This document shows, piece by piece, positions 56,183-64,000 of a stretch of 64,000 bases of DNA; positions within the stretch are counted from its first letter, which is position 1, and the number at the start of each line of letters is the position of its first letter. Both the position numbers and the translations under genes were made by a program. The notes under the pieces are model-generated. The model had not been told where the DNA came from, did not search any database, and was given only the letters and a program-made list of their open reading frames with translations. The stretch covers positions 1,984,001 to 2,048,000 of the forward strand of contig JACAAK010000001.1 in assembly GCA_025093985.1 (NCBI GenBank), given 5' to 3'. Source of the stretch: Calvatia gigantea (lineage: Eukaryota > Basidiomycota > Agaricomycetes > Agaricales > Lycoperdaceae).

Positions 56183-57276
56183 TTACATGACGAGACAGCC
56201 CTCATCACTACGCTCAATGCGACGCGCGATTTCGTCAGCACCAACACTACCACGGCCACGCGCCGAGTCAAGCTGGACAATAAGGACGCCGGCATTGTGG
56301 GGGTCAAGTTCCGCAGAGAGCCGGTACCTTCCAAGATTTCAGGAACGCTGTGAGCGTCGGAAATGGAAGAGCTCAGACTCGGGACTACGCACTTTTGGAT
56401 AAGCTTTTCTATTGCAGGCTTGAGCTTGGCAGCACCATTCTTGGAGTGAAGACCTTTGCCAACAATGAGGTGAATCTCGTTATCGCCTCGTGCACGAGCT
56501 TGTTGGAGTGCACGGTCCGTATGGGTGATAGCTTCTTTGACGTAGAGACCATGTAAGTCGATTTCGTGCGGGCCACTGTCCTAGATACATAGACCAGGAG
56601 TGTAACAGAAAGGGTTTGCAACTAGACAAGTTTGAACATACTTTATTGTTTTCTATGGAAGATTTGGTTAGATGGTCTGAACGGGAGAGGGACGTGGTTG
56701 GGGACGGGAGATGGACAGACTCACCTGTAAAAATCCACTGGCTAGCTTTATTGTTTAGTTGCTCCATGCGTTTTTGGTGCTCTTTGCCCTTGTTAGAAAG
56801 CTCTTTGGCGAGGGCACCTTGACCTCTTGCGTAGGCCTGGTGACCCCCCTCAAAGCACTTGGACATGGCATCTCCTTCCTCGTTTAGCTTGACTACGCAA
56901 CGAGAGGTAATGTGGGTTTTGCTGGTTAATCACATTCTGGTCCTGTAAATAGATGCCCAGGAACGTCAAATTGTTGAACGATGCTGTGCGGGAGGGTACG
57001 GTGATGGTTACAACAGACCTTGTTGTAAGGTAGGCCACCATTTTGAACAGGTTGAGACGCAAGGTGTTGGGGCTTGTGGTGCTGCTCCGGCGCCGAATAT
57101 TTCTGCGGCTTCTGAGGAACATGCTGGGGTTCATGTGCAGCAGTAGGAGGTCGTTGCCATTGAAGTTGTTGTTGGTGGGAGTGCTGATAATGCTGCTGTT
57201 GTGGTGCTGGAGCCTGGGGTTTTGGTTCTCCATCACCACAAATGAAGTTATAGATCGCTTTCAGGAGGCTCAGCAT
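56183..57276 (-). CDS. DUF1771 + Smr domain protein, frame broken by one base
   Basis: Smr proteins act as endonucleases in mRNA quality control (yeast Cue2 class) or bind nucleic acid. Exons, minus strand: 57276-57019, 56942-56725, an 11-base microexon 56652-56642, 56580-56393, 56327-56183; 272 residues once one base is discounted. After MLSLLKAIYNFICG and a Gln/His/Pro-rich stretch comes DUF1771: QNPHYLSLRSQA, CFEGGHQAYARGQGALAKEL and SNKGKEHQKRMEQLNNKAS. The Smr domain shows DLHGLYVKEAITHTDRALQQ, GKGLHS and AELDPHNAGVLIVQLDSARG. At 56883-56885 (minus AAA in GCTAAACGAG) the upstream and downstream parts are one base out of frame. This is either an assembly slip in an A-run or a real inactivating insertion; the rest is intact. 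Confidence 0.8.
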
Positions 57277-57783
57277 TGAGATGGTACTTAGGAGAAGACA
57301 AGACAGGAGTGGGCCCTAGTTCGAGCGGCTATGGGGAGGACACGAGGCCGAGAGGAAGGTTGATTGATTTAAACTTCTATTTGGAGGTGTAACATCATTG
57401 AAAGAGTCAACCTTTGAGAGAACTCGGTACATGGGTGATAAGTATGAGGAGGTTGATGAACGAAGGGGTAAGGTTGCTGTGGCTGCACGATCAAGAATAA
57501 GTATGATAAGTTATGATAAGTTACGTAGCATGATTTGGTTTTTAGTACAGAAGTGGTGGAGGGCTTAATCGATCTCTTGTTTGCTACGGGGATTAAGAGG
57601 ATATAGATAATGCGTAATGGCCAAACTCCTACCTCCAACCCGGCCAGGAGCTGCCAGGAGCATGGCGAACGACGCTCAGGAGACCCGGTAGTTGCCATGC
57701 AGAAACGTGGGAAGGAATGTGACAAACATTGAGGCCCGTCCTTCCCCTTTATTCAAGTTTTCCCTCCTTTATCTTTCTCTCTA
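57277..57783. other. Divergent intergenic region
   Basis: About 507 bases between the Smr gene and the Cys-rich membrane protein gene. A pyrimidine-rich tract (57744-57782) abuts the downstream start. No gene. Confidence 0.5.
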
Positions 57784-59133
57784 ATGCGTTTATTCTCCCT
57801 CACACTCCTTTCATTGTCATCCCTCGCAGCCGTTCATGCTGGTTCCGTGACCAGAGGCGGTCAGTGTAATCAGGGCAACAACCGTCTTCAGACAGGAACC
57901 TATCAGTTTTGGAGCGAGTGCACAGCGTCCAACTTTTGCTCGGACGCTGGAGTTTGCGAGGCAAAGCGTTGCAGGAAGGACGACTTTCCCTTTGGTTACG
58001 CCCAGAATTCCCATGAAATTCCACCTAAATGCACTAAGGGCCAGTTCTGCCCAGATGAGGGGACTGACTGTCAACCCGTTCTCCCTGTTGGCAGCCCGTG
58101 CCAAATGAACCGTGATGGTAGGTTGATCCTCTTCCTTCTCCCCCCCCCCCCCCCGCAACCAGTCCTTACCCCCTTCTTTTTAAAGATCAATGTGAAGGGC
58201 CCCCCAATTTCAGAGAGGTTGCCGACGAGAGCGGTAGAGGTCTCAATGTCAATGGCTCTGTCTGTCTTAACAACGTCTGCATGTAAGGTTTTCACCCAAG
58301 TATCTTTGGGCGATTAAAATACTGAATAAATTCCAGGTGGTCTAATGCGACCCTTCAAAACCACTGTGTTGTAGAAAACACAGGCTATATTGCCTACGAG
58401 GTCGGAGGGGAATTTATCAACATCGTTTCACGGGGCAATTGTGTCCCAGGACTGTACTGTGATGCCGCTCTAGGAGTCTGCTTGAAGGAAAAGGCCCTTG
58501 GTGAATCCTGTACCGCCGACAAGGAGTACGTGCAGTTTGTGCCATCCCTAGTTGGTATCTCACAACCTCATGACCAGGTGTGAATCGTGGAACTGCCTCG
58601 TCTCTGGCGTCTGCGGCAAGCCCGCTGTTGAGCCTCACCATCTCGGCACCTACGTCTATATTCTTGTTGCTCTGGGCATTTTTGGAGGTCAGTCGTTACG
58701 CAAAAAAGGGGCTCACCTCTTTCTAACTACTCAACTTCAGGGATGTTTGGAACTCTTGTCGGCCTTTTCTTCCTCCATCGCAAGCAACGCGATGCCGAGC
58801 GGGAGAAACGTCTCCAATACTGGAAGGAACAGGTGCGTCAGTGGACCTGTACGATGGTCCTTCTTTTCTCACGATAACTCTCAGAGCGCGTTCCACCAAA
58901 ATCTCAAGAACATGCGTGAGACGGCTCGCATGTCGATCCTTTCCTTGAACGACAGAAGTGCCCGGAGTACCTTGTACAGCAGGAATGATGACGCTCAAAT
59001 ACCAATTCTGCGGGATGCGGCGCCAAAGGCATCTGGACTGCGGAATTACCTAGCCCGTGATGATGGTTCTGACTATGACGACGGTGTTGTCATGCAACCA
59101 ACGAAGAGGGGACAAGATGCGAACCGATTCTGA
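57784..59133 (+). CDS. Cys-rich one-pass membrane protein
   Basis: 356 residues. Exons: 57784-58117, 58186-58282, 58337-58525, 58578-58687, 58741-58832, 58885-59133. Signal peptide MRLFSLTLLSLSSLAAVHAG. The ectodomain of about 240 residues has about 20 cysteines in repeated small modules (NFCSDAGVCEAKRC, GQFCPDEGTDCQPVLPVGSP, GLYCDAALGVCLKEKALGES, NCLVSGVCGKP), like dickkopf or EGF-style knots in spacing only. One transmembrane helix (GTYVYILVALGIFGGMFGTL) is followed by FFLHRKQRDAEREKRLQYWK and a cytoplasmic tail with DDGSDYDD. It resembles a family I know only as hypothetical in basidiomycetes. Intron 1 holds a run of 14 or more C at 58140-58154. Confidence 0.82.
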
Positions 59134-59307
59134 CTGACTTGTACTATGTAGTACTTAGTTCTATCGTAGACTGACAGGACTTTTATATCCGGATTTTTTT
59201 CCTATTTTTTTTTCCTATAATACTCAAGGTGGCGTATTTGCTAAGTTTGGACACACTGCGATTCCAACCGGCGTCACCATTTTCGGCTCCTTTTTGCCCC
59301 AACCACC

Positions 59308-60416
59308 ATGACCTCTATATCCTCCATAGACACTGTTAGGCCGTTGCCATCTCCGTCCCCGGCGTCTTCGCCCACTCTAGAAGATGACATTGCACACAAA
59401 AGGGTATGGTCAGCCGATGACGATGCAAGTCCCCGGGTTGACTACAAAGGCAAAGACAGACAGCGATACGTCGACCTCAGTGGAGACAACCCAGACTTGT
59501 CAGACTCAAACTCATACCCTCCCGTGAGTAACCAGGAGGCTGAAACTCGTCGTGTTGAGGAGGTACATCTATATACACTTGCCGCCTTCGCTTAAAGGAT
59601 TCACACTCCCAACTTGCAGACCCTCCGCCAATGGGAGATCTCCGAGAGGCAAAAGCGGAAAGCTGTCAGAGAATCGTCGTCGTCCCATACCATCGTTATC
59701 CCCCCTTCCCTCCTCAGCGACGTCACAAAACGCGCGAGCCAGCTCTGGAGGACGGGGAGCAGGAAACGGAACCTTTCAATCGGAGGAAGACATACCGCTC
59801 TAGGTTCAACAGATAACCTCGACGCTGTCCCGCTGGAAGATATCAATGCCAGTCCGACATCCACACCCTCCCCTTCACCTACCCCATCACCATTTACACC
59901 CCTCCAGCAGAACGATGCGGATATGGAGGCCGTTCCTGACCCAACACGGGAGGCTGTCCAGAGCACTGAAGGCGACACCTCGGAAAATCCATTTGAAAAT
60001 CCAACAACGCCCACCGCTCTCGAGGCAGTATCCCCTTTCGCAGATACCCATGGAATTAATACAGATGATGACCAGCAAACGCCAGTTCAGAGGTCCAAAT
60101 CTCAACGGCATTTTCGACTACAGCCACCTCCGCCAAGGCCCCTTAACCTTCCCAGACCCAAGACACCACCTCCAGTTGTGACATCCACGCCACCGCACCC
60201 TACAACTGCACTAGATGCGACGCGAAGCGGTAAGGGTGGGAACGACGATGATGGGAAGCTTGTGAGATGGTGGCACGAATGGTTGTGCGGGTGTGGTGAA
60301 GGCCCAGATAGGGGAGGGGACTCTCAGGTGAATACTTTTTCCATGTCATGTGGAACTATTTCTCAAAATGCTGCATTTCTTATTAACAGGCTGGTCGGAC
60401 GAATCCCTTCGAATAA
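59308..60416 (+). CDS. Basidiomycete conserved protein ending CGCGEGPDRGG..GRTNPFE
   Basis: 329 residues. Exons: 59308-59562, 59620-60327, 60390-60416. Mostly disordered: Ser/Pro/Asp-rich N-terminus, then TLRQWEISERQKRKAVRESS, VIPPSLLSDVTKRASQLW and long Pro-rich parts. The C-terminal block WWHEWLCGCGEGPDRGGDSQ, then AGRTNPFE from the 27-base last exon, is the conserved part. NPF is an EH-domain binding motif, and the cysteines could be lipidated; both are inferences. The last exon and 3' UTR are repeated at the right edge of the window. Confidence 0.75.
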
Positions 60417-60670
60417 GTTTCTTGGTTGTGGTTTTACACCCGCGGACTCTTTTTGCCTTGAACGCACCGTTGTCCACTTTCTTTCACTGGGCACATCATC
60501 CCTTGGTTGTACATGGAACTCTTTTCTTGTTTCTTGTTAGCTGTACGGATCACTTTCAATTCAGAACAGACGCATACATTCGTCCTCGGATATCCGGCCG
60601 TTTTCTTACCCCCACCCATTTTTTGTTTTATTTTAACAACCCTCGTAAATCGACCTAAGACTTTCTAGCA
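60393..60670 (+). repeat. Direct repeat copy A (3' end of the GRTNPFE gene)
   Basis: Begins GGTCGGACGAATCCCTTCGA in the last exon and runs through the 3' UTR to GACTTTCTAGCA. The second copy is at 63730-64000, same orientation, roughly three quarters identical by eye. Confidence 0.85.
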
Positions 60671-60699
60671 CCTATTGTATCACCCTGTGTAGATAAAAC

Positions 60700-63312
60700 A
60701 TCATATCATTGTCATCAAAAACAGGAAATCGTAATATCCAAAATTTCTTCGTAATTGTTCGGATTCAGGAATGGTACATACCATCAAATTATTGGTACGA
60801 ACCATCCCAAACCCAGAGTTCCCGAAAGGGGCCCGCCAACAAATGTTACTGCACTGTGGCATGTGGTTTAAATCTCCCTTCAGGAATGGGAGAATCGGAA
60901 ATAATAGCCGTAATCCCGGCATCCGTACCAATATTGACGTTGCTCTTGGAGCTTGTATTAGTCTCAGCACCATTGATGAGCGCGCTTCCATTATTTCCGT
61001 CGATGGCAGCAGATGATGCGCCATCAGGCGTAACTCTGTTGACGCTCGAAGATATACCGATTGTCGGGGTGAATGAACCTTCGGCGGCGTTGACTTTATG
61101 GAAGTCAACTCAAGAACCCTTGCTGCCTCGAGAGGTGACAGCGAGTCGTACCTGCGGTGCGGTTACCTCAGCTGACTGGTGCAAAGGCAGGGGAAGGTCG
61201 GTGGGGGATTGATGGACAGAGAGAAGCTATTCGGGAGCTTGGTTAAGACCTCCGATGGTCCTGCTGCGTTTTTTAAAAGGGGTGGTCAACGTGAGCGTGC
61301 AATAGTGGATGTTTTTCCCCGTATTGAATAAGGGAATGGAGAGACCGTCTGTGCAGACTAAGAACCTGTGAGTGTGGTAACGCTAGAGGGAACGTACGGA
61401 TGATGATAGAGATAAGTATGATGAAGCCCACAACGGGATGGAGCACAGTGGCCAGGATATCTTGCTGTGTCTCAATCGGACTACGTGGTTCTGGTAGCCG
61501 GTGGATGGCTAAGGTTGAAATGAAGATGGCACTAACACCCATCTAACGGTTACAAGACCACGTCAGCGTTAGAGCAATGTCAACGTGCGAATCATCCACT
61601 GACTGGCCATAACATGAATTCGTGAGAGGGGGCCGAATAACAGGGAGGGAGGAAGCTTCAAGGTTACTCACCAAATTGTCCACAAAACAGTGCCTCCCTC
61701 CAATTCGCAATCTCAGGAACCCATTTGTACAAGGCCAGGATGGCAGGAATTCGGCGCAAAAATAGGATACCGACGCAAAGGACCACCAACCTCCAAGGAC
61801 TGATGCCGAGGTCTGGTATAGTAAAGTCGTTCCAAGGGAACTATGCACCAATGTAAAAGAAACAACCGCAATTGAGGATGTACTCAATTGCGGAGGCAAA
61901 CATTTCGCCTTCCGTGTGGGTTTTGAGGTCACCATCCCAAGAAATGGCACAACCTACATGGGATGACAAAAGTCAATTGCACAATAAAATAAAAATAACG
62001 GATGCAAGTATCCACCTGCAGCAAATGCGGCTAGGAGGTCGTCGCTGCCAATTGCATTCACAACACCCATCGTGAAAATTGCCAAAGCAAGATACTGGGC
62101 GACATATGACTCGCGGTTAATAAAACCTTTCCTGTGCGAGAACTTCATGATATGCGAGGAGCTGTAGCCTAACACAAAGATAAACATCGCATCTCTAAGG
62201 TGGTCAAATGTCGACATGCCTATGACGGCAACGATGAATGTTCCAAGGATCACCTGGTCTAAGACCTTATGGTGAGTTTCGGGAACGATTTCGGAGGATT
62301 AGACCCACATAACCAACCAACCAGGATCCAGTTAGTTATATTTTTGCGGCGGTTGGGTTCCAATGTTAAATAAAGGGAGATGCTGAGGAATGGGTATGCA
62401 AGGCCATCGTTTGCAGCAGATTCTTAGGACCACAACTAGGTGATAGTCGTTAATGTTCTAAGGTTTGGCCTACCTACCGAGAGGATATGCCTCAAATTGA
62501 CAGGTACATGTTGCTTGGCAAATTTTCCCCCTACAAACGGAGGTTAATAATGCACGGGGGGGGGGGAATGGAAAGGGCCCTATATGTGGTTGCAGCGCAG
62601 GTGACAGGATCTGTGGGTGTTAGGCAAGCGGCTCGTACGAGACAAGTGGTGAAACTAAAGCGGCTGAAAAGCGCTTTTATCAGTGCTGGAGATGGCGTTT
62701 GCTGTTAAGCCCAGGTGGATGAAAATGGGACGGAATGTACACACCAGCTACGATGATCCAACCGATGGTCATAGTAGGTACTATCGTGGTGATAAGGCCC
62801 TTCATATGCTTCCGCATGTATGCCCCTGGCAACTCTACATCGATGGCAAATGAGCCAGTAGCAAGGACAATGCGCATAACTTCAAGGGTGATACGGTTGG
62901 TATCGTTGCTCCACGAGCGAGGGTCGAAGATCCCAGCGTAGAATGGGCCCATGTGAGGATACCAAACCCAGTCCCGAGAACGACTTCATTAACGTACACG
63001 TAGGAAATACAGGGTCAGATCCGTCGGTGAAAAGAACACGAGCAGTCGTACCTTTTCCCGAACAAGGAGTGAAAAGACAGAGAGCTGGGATGGTGAAAGT
63101 GAATCCAAGGAGGAGAGGGTAAATACCGTTACAACGAAGCCTCCGAGACAGGTGTAGGCAAGGTTGATGGGGGAAACCTGAAGTCCTCGTCAGACGGCTG
63201 GTTGTTGTTGTGGTAGGGAAGAACGGACCTCAAATAAATTCGACACAGAGTGCGACAGATGTAAAAGCAGGAGATAAAGGAAGGATATCCATGGTCTGAT
63301 TAACTCGATCAT
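60700..63312 (-). pseudogene. Decayed Na+/H+ antiporter (Nha1/Sod2-like)
   Basis: Fragments in the right order for a fungal plasma-membrane Na+(K+)/H+ antiporter: MIELIRPWISFLYLLLLHLS (63312), VSPINLAYTCLGGFVVT, LSVFSLLVREK, VYVNEVVLGTGFGIL, FYAGIFDPRSWSNDTNRITL, MRIVLATGSFAIDVELPGAY, ACLTPTDP, HVPVNLRHILS, KGFINRESYVAQYLALAIFT, GSDDLLAAFAAG (the ion-binding DD), ISWDGDLKTHTEGEMFASAI, IPAILALYKWVPEIAN, MGVSAIFISTLAIHRLPEPR and a Ser/Asn-rich tail. Lesions: the acceptor before VYVNE reads AC instead of AG (63001-63000); a frameshift near 62953-62957; a garbled stretch at 62600-62700; an in-frame TAG at 61841-61843; and frame loss at the 61543 junction. It is clearly non-functional unless several base calls are wrong. 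Exact ends are approximate. Confidence 0.8.
62559..62568. repeat. Poly-G run in the antiporter pseudogene
   Basis: About ten G (plus strand) in the region where the antiporter reading frame is most degraded. Confidence 0.8.
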
Positions 63313-63729
63313 TTCAAGCTTCTGAAGCGAATAGTGGCATGGACAGGGGCTGCAAACCCTGACTATTCCTTTTCTGGTCATGGGTTGTATCATGGTAATA
63401 ACATGTTCCTGTTCCTCCAAATGCGAGGACTGCGTGCGTTCGAGGGTGGTGGTGGGACGCAAGATACGAACGTGAAACTACGATTACAACTAAAAGCCCC
63501 TACAGCATGGTGTGTTGCGGTGTGGGCACAATTGGTTCATTACTCAAACGCTTGTGGGGTTTCCTGGAGATCGTCCAGCGCAACAGGTGCCAACTTGTGT
63601 AAGGCAGCCTCAGCCTCAACATTTGGACTGTTGATGCGAATCGGGTACGTTCCGTCTGCTCTTGTCTGGCTGTGAACATGGCAGGCTGTGGGAACCACTG
63701 CTCTCCCGTTCTCCTCGCAGAGCTAGACC
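63313..63729. other. Region between the pseudogene and repeat copy B
   Basis: About 417 bases. Possible promoter of the dead antiporter on the minus strand; no intact gene. No match by eye to the exon that precedes copy A, so the duplication seems to start near 63730. Confidence 0.45.
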
Positions 63730-64000
63730 GGTCGGACGAATCCCTTCGAAGTGATTTTAGATTCGTAGACTCCTTTAGCCTTGGGCGCAATGCGGTCCAT
63801 TTTCTTTCATCAAGTACGACATTGTTTAAGTTGTCCATGGAACTCTTTTCTTCATTCTTGGTAGTTGTACGAATCACTTTCAATTCAGAAAGGGCGTATA
63901 CATTTGTCCTCAGATATCCGGCCATTTTCTTATTCCCCGACTTTGGTTTTATTTCAGCAACCTTCGTAAGTCAACTCGAGACTTTCCAGACTTTCTAGCA
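63730..64000 (+). repeat. Direct repeat copy B (runs to the window edge)
   Basis: Shares GGTCGGACGAATCCCTTCGA, CATGGAACTCTTTTCTT, ATCACTTTCAATTCAGAA, GATATCCGGCC and GACTTTCTAGCA with copy A in the same order and spacing. The NPFE coding end is present, but the stop differs and no upstream exons are seen, so it is a gene-end fragment. Confidence 0.85.

Noticed and set aside
58140..58154. Poly-C run as a coding mutation
   Set aside because: It lies inside intron 1 of the Cys-rich membrane protein gene.
61543..61950. 135-residue minus-strand frame ending 61543
   Set aside because: It reads the antiporter exon in the wrong frame and matches nothing; kept as part of the pseudogene.

Overview
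The window reads as nuclear DNA of a filamentous basidiomycete, most likely an Agaricomycete. Genes are dense and on both strands. Almost all are split by introns of about 45-70 bases with GT..AG ends and a TAAC or TGAC branch site. Several proteins (LIM-C1-RhoGAP, a BTB protein, Cys-rich one-pass membrane proteins, a C-terminal CGCGEGPDRGG protein) look like basidiomycete-wide families. I rebuilt gene models by hand from reading frames, splice signals and remembered protein families. No database was searched. I see no intact transposon, no CRISPR array and no biosynthetic cluster.

Layout. 1-9 kb: MGS1/WRNIP1 (cut by the left edge), a mitochondrial PPR protein, RAD21 cohesin kleisin, a secreted CMD-fold protein, a one-pass membrane protein and PHS1 dehydratase. 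9-24 kb: a Yap-type bZIP, then two PSR-type phosphatase paralogues in opposite orientation (10.7-12.3 and 19.2-21 kb) enclosing a TPP1/Tpz1-like shelterin protein and a membrane/coiled-coil protein with a PAM2-like motif, followed by an HMMR-like coiled-coil protein. 24-38 kb: a membrane-anchored phospholipase B, RAD23, an LRR protein, ARF6, cysteine synthase, PAM16, RPA43, an intron-bearing tRNA-Gln and a BTB protein. 38-51 kb: LIM-C1-RhoGAP, KTI12, a small unknown, ELL, a one-pass membrane protein and a P450. 51.7-53.1 kb: no gene seen. 53-60 kb: RPS2 with a possible small gene running into its start, ornithine decarboxylase antizyme with a +1 frameshift site, an Smr-domain protein with a microexon, and two basidiomycete-type unknowns. 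60-64 kb: a decayed Na+/H+ antiporter lying between two direct copies of a neighbour's 3' end.

Most of this is housekeeping: DNA repair and chromosome biology (MGS1, RAD21, RAD23, TPP1-like), RNA and ribosome work (RPA43, RPS2, KTI12, ELL, tRNA-Gln), mitochondria (PPR, PAM16, cysteine synthase), and signalling (ARF6, RhoGAP, PSR phosphatases). The points most worth a second look are the antizyme frameshift site, the antiporter pseudogene with its flanking duplication, the PSR inverted pair, the unusual splice events (GC-AG introns, an 11-base exon, a 6-base tRNA intron) and the gene overlapping the RPS2 start.
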